A stretch of DNA of 64,000 nt from Paenibacillus aceris (GTDB lineage Bacteria > Bacillota > Bacilli > Paenibacillales > NBRC-103111), in the NCBI RefSeq assembly GCF_017874035.1, contig NZ_JAGGKV010000021.1:52891-116890 (forward strand), given 5' to 3'. Shown here piece by piece: positions 34,656 through 43,174 of this stretch. Position numbers and translations under genes: made by a program. Numbering within the stretch: position 1 is the first letter of the stretch; each line of letters starts with the position of its first letter. Below the pieces are notes generated by a model. The model was not told where the DNA came from, did not search any database, and saw only the letters and a program-made list of their open reading frames with translations.

Positions 34656-36204
34656 TGATCCGAATGTGCTTCGGGGAATGAGAAAAATCATCCCTTGGGC
34701 GGAACTTGACTTGGAGTTTATCGGTGAAGAGCAGGATGGACAGAAGGGGCTGGAGCTCATCCGTGCCACATGTCCAGATATCGTGATAACCGATATTTAT
34801 ATGCCTGTTTTAAACGGCTTGGATATGATTGAGAAATTACGGGAAGAGGGATTTCAAGGTAAAATTATCATTCTGAGCGGATATTCCGATTTTGAATATG
34901 CCAGACAGGCCGTACGCTTGGATGTGGATGATTATTTATCGAAACCAACATCCGTTGAAATGCTGCACACCGTCATGAAGAAAATGATTCACCGGTTAGA
35001 AGAAGAGGTCATTCAAAAAGAAAAAATGGATGAAGTCTACAAGAAGCTGCTAAGCTACGAACCATTCGTCACAAAAGAATGGATCAAGTCGATTGTAGAC
35101 GGGACTTACAAAGAAAGTGTATACCATGAACGCTTGCTAGGTATGCAGCCGGATTACTGGTTAAATGGAAAGCATCTCGTAATTGGTATAGAGATACTTA
35201 GAGATCAGCGGAGTGATCAAACTTCTATTTCCGACTGGAATTTGCTGCGATTTTCCGTTGGCAATGTAGCCAATGAGGTTTTGCAAAAGGAATGGCCAAA
35301 ATCGCAAATTGTCGAACTGCAGACAAGATATATGGCGATTATTTTACATGGCGATAGAGAAGTGCCAGACGAAATAAATCAAAAAAGAGTTAATCCTTTA
35401 TGCCAAGAAATGCGTGAATGTGTAGAAAGATATGTAAAGGTCAACATTTTAATCGGAATCGGTCATGTAAAGGATCATTGGCAGCGAATATGCGAATCTA
35501 AAACCGAGGCCTTTTTATCCATACAAACGCAAGCTGCAACAGTTAACTCTGGATGGAACGAAACTCAGTTGGCATTTTATCATGACTTCGCACAAGCGAT
35601 ACGAAACTCTAAGTCGAGTTACGCGAAAGAGCTGGTGAATAGCTACATCGTTCATTTGCGGGATATCAAGCTGGCACCCGAAGAGCATCTTCAGCAGCAA
35701 ACCAAAGAAATGTGGACTATTCTTGCTTATACTTTATTCGATGCGGGTGTTGTACTGAACGACATTTATCCCACCAATACGCTGCAAAATGATTTGGACA
35801 AAATCACATCGGTTATCCAGTTTGAGCTATGGTTGAATCATATTATTGATGTCATTCTAGAAAGTCGCAAATATAAGGACAACCTTAAGCATCAAAAAGC
35901 AATGGATACGATTATTGCGTATATTCATGAGCATTATACAGAGGAGATTTCATTAGAGGAGTTAGCGGACATTGTATCCATTTCGAAAAACTATTTGTGC
36001 TACATCTTTAAGAAAGTTACCGGTGAAACATTCAATCAGTATTTGACAAGGGTGCGGATTGAGAAAGCAAAGGAAATGATTCTGGACGGAAAATGGCTTG
36101 TTTATGAGATTGCTGAGAAAGTCGGATATAAGAATATTCCTTATTTCAGCACCTTATTCAAGAAGATAACAGGCCATACGCCGACGGACTTAGTGAAGAA
36201 TTGA
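34630..36204 (+). CDS. AraC-type response regulator (YesN-like)
   Basis: 524 residues from ATG 34630 (GGAGAG upstream); longer frames begin inside the kinase gene. The receiver domain starts VAIVDDDP, has phospho-acceptor TDIYMPVLNG, ILSGYSDFEYARQAV and DYLSKPTS. A ~300-residue linker follows and a C-terminal AraC HTH pair: EEISLEELADIVSISKNYLC and KVGYKNIPYFSTLFKKITG. It should activate the surrounding sugar genes. The repeated element at 28847 and 36212 is the obvious candidate binding site. Confidence 0.94.
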   Translation: MWKVAIVDDDPNVLRGMRKIIPWAELDLEFIGEEQDGQKGLELIRATCPDIVITDIYMPVLNGLDMIEKLREEGFQGKIIILSGYSDFEYARQAVRLDVDDYLSKPTSVEMLHTVMKKMIHRLEEEVIQKEKMDEVYKKLLSYEPFVTKEWIKSIVDGTYKESVYHERLLGMQPDYWLNGKHLVIGIEILRDQRSDQTSISDWNLLRFSVGNVANEVLQKEWPKSQIVELQTRYMAIILHGDREVPDEINQKRVNPLCQEMRECVERYVKVNILIGIGHVKDHWQRICESKTEAFLSIQTQAATVNSGWNETQLAFYHDFAQAIRNSKSSYAKELVNSYIVHLRDIKLAPEEHLQQQTKEMWTILAYTLFDAGVVLNDIYPTNTLQNDLDKITSVIQFELWLNHIIDVILESRKYKDNLKHQKAMDTIIAYIHEHYTEEISLEELADIVSISKNYLCYIFKKVTGETFNQYLTRVRIEKAKEMILDGKWLVYEIAEKVGYKNIPYFSTLFKKITGHTPTDLVKN

Positions 36205-36211
36205 AGGATTA

Positions 36212-36252
36212 GAATATTTTGAAATAGTTCGGAAGTTTCCCGCATACCCAAC
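36212..36252 (+). promoter_or_regulatory. Conserved element upstream of the binding-protein gene (copy 2)
   Basis: Starts GAATATTTTGAAATAG; the core TCGGAAGTT-(T)CCC-(G)CATACCCAAC occupies 36229-36252, matching 28862-28885 at 22 of 24 positions. It lies 70 bp before the lipoprotein start codon and 8 bp after the regulator stop. Confidence 0.65.
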
Positions 36253-36321
36253 CTCGGTCACAGACATTAAGATGATAGTGTATCCAGTTAGACATACTCA
36301 GTTGAGAGGGGTAATTATTGC

Positions 36322-37644
36322 ATGAGAAAAACGGTAAAAAGGGTTCTTGTACCTGGAATGCTTGCCATCTCTATGTTTTCTGTAACCGCTTGCAGTACTC
36401 CAAAGGAAACAGCTTCTGGAGGCAGTGAGAACACTGCAGTGTCAAGTGCCCCCGTAAGTGCAGGCGATGCTGCCAAACCGGTTAAATTGCGAATTGATTG
36501 GTGGGGTGCGCAGACAAGGCATGATTTGACTTTGAAGGTTCTTGATCTCTACACGAAGCAGCATCCGAATGTTACCTTTGAACCTGAGTATTCTGGCTGG
36601 GATGGTTATTGGGATAAGCTCGCGACTGAGGTTGCGGCGAAAAATGCACCGGACATTTATCAGATGGACCCGGCTTATCTAAATCAATATGTAACCAATA
36701 ATCAATTAGCTGAGTTAAAAAATACGAATACTTCTAATATGGAGCCATCTCTACTAAACACGGGTAAAGTCAATGATAGGCTGTATGCTATTCCGCTTGG
36801 CAAGAACATTAATGGGATGGCTTACAATAAAGTACTTGTTAATAAGCTGGGAATTACGGCACCGCATAATGATTGGACTTGGGATGAGTATTTCCAGTTC
36901 GGACGGGACGCCAAGGCTAAACTAGGCAAAGACAGCTATGCTTTACTGGATTCCACAACCAATATTGAAATGGCAGACATGTACCAGATTAGTCAAGGTA
37001 AAGGCAGTATGATTCTTGATAACGGTAAATTTAATCTAGATAAAGACTCCTTTATTAAATTCCAAACCACTTATGCGCAATTAAGAAAAGAGGGCGTTGT
37101 ACCCCCACCGGAAGTTTCGGTTACGAATCAAGATTTAGATCCGCAAAACGATTTGATGGTTAAAAATAAAGTCTTAATCAGACAGCTTTATGCCGCACAG
37201 TCTACGGCGTTAGACAGTATGAGCCCTGGCTCGTATGCGATGGTAACCGTTCCTAAGGAGAAACAAAAAGGAGGCTGGCTAACTCCTTCCATGTATTGGA
37301 GCATTAGCTCTAACTCACCCAACAAGACGGAAGCGGAGAAATTCGTTGACTGGTTTATTAACAGCAATGAAGCGGGCGATATTCTTGGCACCAGTCGCGG
37401 GGTTCCTGTCTCAAGCAAAGTTCTTGATCACGTATCACCCAGCTTCAGCGCTGCCGACAAAATGGGAGTTGATCTGCTGACCAAAGGGGCTCAGGATGCA
37501 CCGCCATTTCCTTTTACACCTGAAAAATGGTCAGGCTGGAGAGCCAAAGATTACGTAACCGCTACGGAAAAGTTAATGTTCGGTAAATCCACGCCGGAGC
37601 AAGCGTATAACGAGTTGGTAGAAATGAGTAAACAGTATCAATAG
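36322..37644 (+). CDS. ABC transporter sugar-binding lipoprotein
   Basis: 440 residues; ATG at 36322 with GAGAGGGG upstream. Lipoprotein signal with lipobox SVTAC followed by a Ser/Thr/Ala-rich linker. Family 1 solute-binding fold: KLRIDWWGAQTRHDLTLKVL, YTKQHPNVTFEPEYSGWDGY, APDIYQMDPAYLNQYV, and YAIPLGKNINGMAYNKVL. It delivers sugar or oligosaccharide to the permeases at 31010-32808. Its own upstream copy of the regulatory element suggests a separate, highly expressed transcript. Confidence 0.94.
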   Translation: MRKTVKRVLVPGMLAISMFSVTACSTPKETASGGSENTAVSSAPVSAGDAAKPVKLRIDWWGAQTRHDLTLKVLDLYTKQHPNVTFEPEYSGWDGYWDKLATEVAAKNAPDIYQMDPAYLNQYVTNNQLAELKNTNTSNMEPSLLNTGKVNDRLYAIPLGKNINGMAYNKVLVNKLGITAPHNDWTWDEYFQFGRDAKAKLGKDSYALLDSTTNIEMADMYQISQGKGSMILDNGKFNLDKDSFIKFQTTYAQLRKEGVVPPPEVSVTNQDLDPQNDLMVKNKVLIRQLYAAQSTALDSMSPGSYAMVTVPKEKQKGGWLTPSMYWSISSNSPNKTEAEKFVDWFINSNEAGDILGTSRGVPVSSKVLDHVSPSFSAADKMGVDLLTKGAQDAPPFPFTPEKWSGWRAKDYVTATEKLMFGKSTPEQAYNELVEMSKQYQ

Positions 37645-37671
37645 ATCCAGAATGATATGAGAGGTCTTCCT

Positions 37672-38499
37672 ATGATGAAATTGACAGGATTCGCAGATGA
37701 GATATCCCCTGATCTCATGCAGCAAATAGCTGTGTGCAAGGGGGAACAGATTCAGCATATTGAATTTCGAAGTGTCTGGAATACCAATGTGCTTAAATTA
37801 AAAGATGGAGAGTTGCTAGCAGTAAAGGCAGCACTCGAGAGCAATCAGATGCTTGTATCTGCTATCGGTTCCCCCATAGGCAAAATCGGCATTCTGGATG
37901 ACTTCGAAGATCATCTTCTCGCATTGGAAAGAGCATTCTATGTAGCCAAATTGTTCGGGACAAAATTTATCCGCATGTTTTCTTTTATATTGCCACCGGG
38001 AGATGAATTAAGCAAACATCGCGAAGAGGTCATGCACCGAATAAAGCGGATGGTCAAACGAGCGGAAGAGGAGAATGTCATTTTACTACTTGAGAATGAA
38101 TCAGGTATGTATGGAGATACACCAGATCGGTGCTTAGATGTGCTGGAGACTTGTGCTTCACTAAACCTGCGTCAAGCTTTCGATCCGGGCAATTTCCTGC
38201 AGAGCGGGGTAAATTCCACGGTAGAAGCCTTTCATACACTTAAGCCTTATATCTCCTACATTCATGTTAAAGATGTCACACTTAACAACGGAAAAGAAGT
38301 ACCCGCTGGAAAGGGAGACGGGCATCTTATCGAGTTGCTGGGGCAATTGCAAAGTTTGAGATATGACGGATTTTTATCCTTAGAGCCCCATTTGGTCTAT
38401 TCAGGTATGTACCCGGATCATACGCCTGTCGAATTGTTCGAAATCGCCAGTCAGGCATTAAAAGGGTTATTGAAAACGATCGATGAAGATTGGATATGA
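37672..38499 (+). CDS. Second sugar phosphate isomerase/epimerase-like TIM barrel
   Basis: 275 residues from ATG 37672, seven bases after GAGAGG. Xylose isomerase-like barrel with KLTGFADEISPDL, HIEFRSVWNTNV, ILLLENESGMYGDTPDR, RQAFDPGNFLQSG, ISYIHVKDV and GFLSLEPHL; the Glu-Asp-His-Glu metal ligand set appears complete, unlike its paralogue at 30076. Specific substrate unknown. It follows the binding-protein gene by 27 bp and overlaps no start of the next gene. Confidence 0.85.
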   Translation: MMKLTGFADEISPDLMQQIAVCKGEQIQHIEFRSVWNTNVLKLKDGELLAVKAALESNQMLVSAIGSPIGKIGILDDFEDHLLALERAFYVAKLFGTKFIRMFSFILPPGDELSKHREEVMHRIKRMVKRAEEENVILLLENESGMYGDTPDRCLDVLETCASLNLRQAFDPGNFLQSGVNSTVEAFHTLKPYISYIHVKDVTLNNGKEVPAGKGDGHLIELLGQLQSLRYDGFLSLEPHLVYSGMYPDHTPVELFEIASQALKGLLKTIDEDWI

Positions 38500-38536
38500 A
38501 CGAACTGCGAAGTGCATAGTTAGGAGGATAGAAACG

Positions 38537-39298
38537 TTGGAAGTTCAAACTGTACTTTCGAGTCATGTTGAGAAATTGAGTGTGCAAGTATTTTCAGATC
38601 GAAAGTCGCTAGGCAAAGCCGCCGCTGCCCAAGTGGCCGCTGTTGTGAAGGAACTGTTAAGCAGCCAAAACGAGATTAGAATGATCTTTGCAGCGGCACC
38701 TTCCCAGAATGAGTTCTTAGAGGAACTTCTTCTGATCGATGGGATAGACTGGACCCGAATAACAGCCTTTCATATGGATGAATATATTGGACTTCCAGCC
38801 GGAGCTCCCCAAATGTTCAGTGCCTTCTTAAGGCATCGGCTGTTTGAGAAGGTGCCTTTTGCGAGCGTTCATCTCATTGATTCTACGAACCTCATTAAAG
38901 CTGAGTGTGACAGGTATGAAGCACTGCTTCAGGAAAAGCCAATCGACATTGTCTGCCTAGGCATAGGAGAGAATGGCCATATTGCATTTAATGACCCGCC
39001 TGTTGCCGATTTCGGGGACCGCTCTTGGGTAAAGCCGGTTGAACTCGATCTCGCCTGCCGCTTGCAGCAAGTTAACGACGGCTGCTTCACTGCTTTAGAA
39101 GATGTGCCTACTCATGCCATTACTTTAACAATTCCTGCACTTCTATCAGGGGCACATTTATTTTGTATGGTTCCCGGTCAGAACAAGCGGGAAGCCGTTC
39201 GAAGAACGCTGTACGAGCCGATATCGACGAGCTGTCCGGCCTCCATCTTGCGTCATCATTCCTCCTGCCGCCTGTATGTGGATTTAGATTCCTACTAA
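38537..39298 (+). CDS. NagB-like glucosamine-6-phosphate deaminase/isomerase
   Basis: 253 residues from TTG 38537, nine bases after AGGAGG; an upstream ATG at 38483 overlaps the previous gene and is less likely. Motifs: RMIFAAAPSQNEFLEELL, AFHMDEYIGLP (catalytic Asp), CLGIGENGHIAFNDPP (His), and DVPTHAITLTIPALLSG. NagB converts glucosamine-6-phosphate to fructose-6-phosphate plus ammonia. Paralogous NagB-like proteins in sugar clusters can act on other amino sugars, which would fit the oxidoreductase and isomerases here. Last gene of the cluster; terminator follows immediately. Confidence 0.87.
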   Translation: MEVQTVLSSHVEKLSVQVFSDRKSLGKAAAAQVAAVVKELLSSQNEIRMIFAAAPSQNEFLEELLLIDGIDWTRITAFHMDEYIGLPAGAPQMFSAFLRHRLFEKVPFASVHLIDSTNLIKAECDRYEALLQEKPIDIVCLGIGENGHIAFNDPPVADFGDRSWVKPVELDLACRLQQVNDGCFTALEDVPTHAITLTIPALLSGAHLFCMVPGQNKREAVRRTLYEPISTSCPASILRHHSSCRLYVDLDSY

Positions 39299-39300
39299 GG

Positions 39301-39329
39301 ATAAGCCCTTTTCTAGGGCTTATTTTTTT
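39301..39329 (+). terminator. Intrinsic terminator ending the sugar cluster
   Basis: ATAAGCCCT (39301-39309) pairs perfectly with AGGGCTTAT (39315-39323), then a T run. Confidence 0.93.
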
Positions 39330-39364
39330 GCACTTCTTTCTCTCAATAATCACAAAAAACCAAC

Positions 39365-39388
39365 GTCGTAATACTTTCACCATGTTCG
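39365..39388 (+). promoter_or_regulatory. 24-bp box shared with the ro60-rtcB locus (copy 2)
   Basis: Begins GTCGTAATACTTTC and ends CCATGTTCG, with A where copy 1 (22279-22302) has G. It sits 52 bp upstream of the first structured RNA module and 230 bp before the TerD-like gene. The same arrangement, box then RNA modules then RNA-repair genes, holds at both loci. Confidence 0.7.
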
Positions 39389-39440
39389 CGCCATCCAAAT
39401 TGTGGGAAGATGACATCAAGAAACATTTCCCATCCGTCGC

Positions 39441-39504
39441 TTCAGGCTATTGCCGTCCTTCCTTCTACAACATCCCTGGTATCTAGGGCGGCAGCTTTCC
39501 TGAA
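39441..39504 (+). ncRNA. Tandem structured RNA module A upstream of the TerD-hen1-pnkp genes
   Basis: TTCAGG (39441-39446) pairs with CCTGAA (39499-39504). After internal loop CTAT opposite GCTTT, TGCCGTCC (39451-39458) pairs with GGGCGGCA (39486-39493), one G.T. The apical part begins TTCCTTCTA. Module B repeats the unpaired CTAT and TTCCTTCTA exactly while the stems differ but still pair, which is covariation. Confidence 0.65.
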
Positions 39505-39514
39505 ATGATACCCG

Positions 39515-39583
39515 ATCAGGCTATTGCATCTCTTCCTTCTAAATTAATCGTATTGGGCGAAATAGAGATGCAAGTTACCTGAT
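39515..39583 (+). ncRNA. Tandem structured RNA module B
   Basis: ATCAGG (39515-39520) pairs with CCTGAT (39578-39583); TTGCATCTCT (39524-39533) pairs with AGAGATGCAA (39564-39573), a perfect 10 bp. Internal loop CTA opposite GTTA. The apical loop again starts TTCCTTCT. Compared with module A the outer pair T-A becomes A-T and most of the inner stem is changed on both strands. Confidence 0.68.
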
Positions 39584-39618
39584 TTTATTAAAATCCCAAG
39601 AGGAGGCGTTATGCCAAA

Positions 39619-41706
39619 ATGAGAAATACCGTTTATTTAAGAAGAAATAGGAAGCTCATTGTACATCCTGGTCATAGCCGCCTTCCTCGAACATATATCG
39701 CTACAGCAATGAAAAATATAGAGTACTTAGGATTTACTTTTTCCAAAGAGCTTATGGAAGTGCTTCAGACTTTATCTATTGAAACGTTTACCGAGCTGTA
39801 TCATCAGCTTGTAATGGATTTGAAATCGCTCATAGGAGCGAACGTCAACTTCAAACCTATGTATCCGAATTTCCCGAAACAAGTGATGTTGGCAAGTGAA
39901 GCGGAGCTTTACGTGAACGCCATTCTTCACTATGTAACATTTCAGCTGCCCGAACATGTAGCCTTGGAGAGGTTCCCGCTGTTGGATCAGGTGGATTTGA
40001 AGGTTATAGATCTCGGAAGCTTGGCAGATTTTGATCAAAATATGCGTAATCTCATTGGGGCGAAAGGCTCGATCTCCGAATTGGATAGGGTAGATATTGA
40101 ATTGGTGATCTTAATGTATGATGATCTGAGTACTGTATTGCCGGATGAGATCCCGATGAAAGAAAATGTGGGGTTTGTCGTGGGCGCACTCCTCAAATAC
40201 GAAAAGGCCAACATCAAGCACATAGCAAAATACATGACGACTGCAACGGATGTACTGCGGTTAGTTGTCGCCCTATCGGACGGGGATGTAAGTCTTGCAA
40301 CGAACACAAAGTTTCGGAAGTTTAAGCGCCCTGAAAGGCGGTTGCTGCTGGAGCTGCTGGAGCAATGTGGAAACAGGATTGAGGATATGCTGCGCTATAA
40401 AAATCGCTGGATCCGTCTTGGAGAAATCCTACACCCTGCTGAGTATAAAAATAAATATGAAGGCTGCAAGGAAGCATTTGATATCCTTCGAAATAATAAG
40501 CCTTTTGCAACATTTGGTGGCAGGGTTGAACATGTGCTCCGCATGCAAGATACAAGTTTGGCTGCCGATCTATTGAAAAATCGTGCCGGAGAGTTCGCTA
40601 GACGGCTGGATCAATTGCTTAGAATCAACGAGGATTTCACGCCGGTTGTTGAAAAGTTTGCTGAAGTTGCAGAACAAATATCAACTCCCGTATTACTTCA
40701 AGTGATGGCTCATTTTGGCCATAGGCATGAAAGGCATGACCTGCGTACGTTCTTTCCGAAGGGGAATGTGGGCAATGCAGTTGCCATCCCGAATATCCTT
40801 CCTGACATTGAAGCGGCAGCGTGTGAAACGATCGTACAAACGTGCAAAAGCACGTTAATCACTCGATTCGCCGAGCTTCCCTCATTGGGAGACGTGTATG
40901 TTGATGCGAGATTGAAGCAATATGTGATGCCTTTTTCACAAAGATCGGCAAGTAAGGCGCTTCGTACGATAGTTCGTGGCAGTCGGCTTGAGATGCCGGA
41001 GGGCGACACGATCCGCTTTTTCTTATGGTGGAAAGAAGGGACGGTTGGTGGAAAGCATACAGGAAGAGTCGATATTGACCTCTCTGCCGTCATGTATGAT
41101 GAGCACTGGCAGTATGTCGAACATATCTCTTACACGAATCTGCGCTCGAATAAATATAAAGCTGCTCATAGCGGGGATATTACATCTGCGCCCTTTGGGG
41201 CATGTGAGTTTATAGATTTGGATATTCCCTCTGTTGTTAAATATGGTGGACGCTATGTTGTCGCCTCATTGAATTCTTTTACGGAGCAGCCTTACTGTGA
41301 TCTGCCTGAATGTTTTGCGGGCTGGATGATGCGGAAGCATCCTAACTCTGGGGAAGTTTTTGAACCTTCGACTGTGATGGATCGCATTGATATTGCAGCA
41401 GATACGAGGATTGCGATTCCGGTTATTTTGGATCTGGTGGAGCGGGAGGTCATTTGGTGTGACTTAGCGCTGCAAAAGCACCCTCATTTTTACAACAATG
41501 TAGAGGGTAATCAAAAAGGCATGGTCCTAATGGGGAAAGCGATGACCTCGTTAATAAAGCCTAATTTGTATGATCTATTCATGCTTCATGCTGCGGCTAG
41601 GGGCCGAATCGTGGAAGATGCCGATAGGGCTCAGACGGTGTTTTCGGTGAGTGAGGGGATTACTCCTTTTGATATTAGTAGGATTATGGCCGAGTTTATT
41701 GCTTGA
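39619..41706 (+). CDS. Large TerD-like protein associated with RNA repair
   Basis: 695 residues. ATG 39619 overlaps a three-codon AUG-CCA-AAA-UGA mini-ORF at 39611, and AGGAGG lies 12 bases upstream. The N-terminal ~450 residues are alpha-helical and unrecognised. They resemble the MXAN_6230/SCO0854-type large proteins in length and layout, which I infer from memory only. The C-terminal ~250 residues look TerD-like: FFLWWKEG, VDIDLSAVMYDEHW, and the HSGDIT motif (H517-D520) with ACEFIDLDIPSVV. TerD domains bind calcium and occur in stress-response systems, some next to RNA-repair genes. A terminator and 200 bp separate it from hen1, but strand and context link them. Confidence 0.75.
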   Translation: MRNTVYLRRNRKLIVHPGHSRLPRTYIATAMKNIEYLGFTFSKELMEVLQTLSIETFTELYHQLVMDLKSLIGANVNFKPMYPNFPKQVMLASEAELYVNAILHYVTFQLPEHVALERFPLLDQVDLKVIDLGSLADFDQNMRNLIGAKGSISELDRVDIELVILMYDDLSTVLPDEIPMKENVGFVVGALLKYEKANIKHIAKYMTTATDVLRLVVALSDGDVSLATNTKFRKFKRPERRLLLELLEQCGNRIEDMLRYKNRWIRLGEILHPAEYKNKYEGCKEAFDILRNNKPFATFGGRVEHVLRMQDTSLAADLLKNRAGEFARRLDQLLRINEDFTPVVEKFAEVAEQISTPVLLQVMAHFGHRHERHDLRTFFPKGNVGNAVAIPNILPDIEAAACETIVQTCKSTLITRFAELPSLGDVYVDARLKQYVMPFSQRSASKALRTIVRGSRLEMPEGDTIRFFLWWKEGTVGGKHTGRVDIDLSAVMYDEHWQYVEHISYTNLRSNKYKAAHSGDITSAPFGACEFIDLDIPSVVKYGGRYVVASLNSFTEQPYCDLPECFAGWMMRKHPNSGEVFEPSTVMDRIDIAADTRIAIPVILDLVEREVIWCDLALQKHPHFYNNVEGNQKGMVLMGKAMTSLIKPNLYDLFMLHAAARGRIVEDADRAQTVFSVSEGITPFDISRIMAEFIA

Positions 41707-41844
41707 GGAATTTTCCGTTTACAATATTTGGGGTTGCAGTTAACTGTATATATCAATCATCTCTCATCGGTTCATCTGGTATTAGCGCGGGCGGATTCAA
41801 CTAGGCATTTCTGCTGGTTTCTCTGTGTGAGCTGTATGTACCTG

Positions 41845-41876
41845 GTCATGGACTTTGGAGTCCATGGCCTTTTTTT
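41845..41876 (+). terminator. Intrinsic terminator between the TerD-like gene and hen1
   Basis: CATGGACT (41847-41854) pairs perfectly with AGTCCATG (41859-41866), loop TTGG, followed by CC and seven Ts. It ends 30 bp before the hen1 start, so either hen1-pnkp has its own promoter in the short gap upstream or expression depends on read-through. Confidence 0.85.
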
Positions 41877-41905
41877 ATACTTTGATATCCAAGGGGAAGA
41901 TAACG

Positions 41906-43171
41906 ATGGCTATTGTTCAAGTAAGATCGACCAACCCGCAGCTTTCTTTTATCATCAAAAAGAACCCGGAATCCGGTGTCATGCTCCGATCCATTCGGAA
42001 GGGTATGGCATATGGCTGGTATACGGACGCCTCCGCGTTCAATGTGTATTTTAAGGATGCGGATAATGAAATCTCGTATAAACAAAACGAACAAGAGAAC
42101 TTTGAATATCTCAATGTATCTCGCTATAACACGCCTTTATTTCCGTTAAATGCAATTAATGAGTTTTTCTCGGCTCCGCTTAAGGCGCAGGACGAACGGG
42201 ATGTAGAAGGGTACGAGCATACTTTTTATATCAATATGATTCATATTGAAATGGTACGGTACGTGGAGTTTTTCCAAAAATACTTGAAAGACTTTACGTT
42301 TGAAATCGTGCATCAAGCTCACAAAAGCTACTCGCTTACGGTTACAACACGGCGAAGCCTCTATCATCTGATGCATGCCGTGAGTGTGCTGTGCTTGTTT
42401 TTATCCATGTTTGGCAACGAATATATCGATATCTCAGAAAGCATTTTGGATAAATATATCAAGAGTATCAATGTAATTGACGCGCCATTTTATATTCGCA
42501 GCTTGTTTGTTCGCCATTTCCTATCTTCAAAAGAACGCTTCAAGAATTACAAAACGGAGCTGGAGAACACAAGCCGGTACGATATTCGTTTTGATTATGG
42601 GGGTACGGGACTGCAGCGGAGGAATTATATTGCTCGTGCGCTTCCTTTTGACAAGTCCATCTTGGACGTTGGTTGTGGAGAAGGCTTCTATGCAATTCCG
42701 TTCTCGGCGAAGATTGAGGGTACCTACTACGCGATTGATATTAATGAGGAACTGCTCGAAACGGTTACCCGGAAAGCCAAATCCAAAGAGATCGACAATA
42801 TCGTCCCGTTCAGCTCGATTGACCGCTTCTTGGAAGCTTATAACGGGGAAAAGGTCGATATTATTTTGACGGAAGTCATCGAACATATGAGTGAGGATGA
42901 GGCCAAGGGGCTGATTCGGCACATTTGCGAGCAGGTTGATTTTGACCATTTTATTATTACGACGCCTAACTCTGACTTCAATGTGTATTACGAGCTGCCA
43001 GGATTCCGGCATGAGGATCATAAATGGGAGATGGGGCAGGAAGAGTTCCAACAGTGGTTGATGGATGTCATTTGTGAAACCAGATTTGACTATGAATTCG
43101 TTTCCATCGGGGACGGGGTCAATCATATCCAGACAACGCAAGGCGTTATTCTTAAGAAAAGGGGGGCGTAG
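41906..43171 (+). CDS. hen1: 3'-terminal RNA ribose 2'-O-methyltransferase Hen1
   Basis: 421 residues from ATG 41906 after AGGGGAAG. The N-terminal ~230 residues form the bacterial Hen1 N domain that helps Pnkp ligate. The methyltransferase has ILDVGCGEGFYAIPF (~252-266) and the Hen1 metal ligands EVIEHM (E323, E326, H327) and FRHEDHKWEM (H369, H372). Bacterial Hen1 methylates the 2'-OH at the break during repair so that the mended RNA cannot be cut again by the same ribotoxin. pnkp starts three bases after its stop, the standard Pnkp/Hen1 pair. Confidence 0.95.
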   Translation: MAIVQVRSTNPQLSFIIKKNPESGVMLRSIRKGMAYGWYTDASAFNVYFKDADNEISYKQNEQENFEYLNVSRYNTPLFPLNAINEFFSAPLKAQDERDVEGYEHTFYINMIHIEMVRYVEFFQKYLKDFTFEIVHQAHKSYSLTVTTRRSLYHLMHAVSVLCLFLSMFGNEYIDISESILDKYIKSINVIDAPFYIRSLFVRHFLSSKERFKNYKTELENTSRYDIRFDYGGTGLQRRNYIARALPFDKSILDVGCGEGFYAIPFSAKIEGTYYAIDINEELLETVTRKAKSKEIDNIVPFSSIDRFLEAYNGEKVDIILTEVIEHMSEDEAKGLIRHICEQVDFDHFIITTPNSDFNVYYELPGFRHEDHKWEMGQEEFQQWLMDVICETRFDYEFVSIGDGVNHIQTTQGVILKKRGA

Positions 43172-43174
43172 GAG

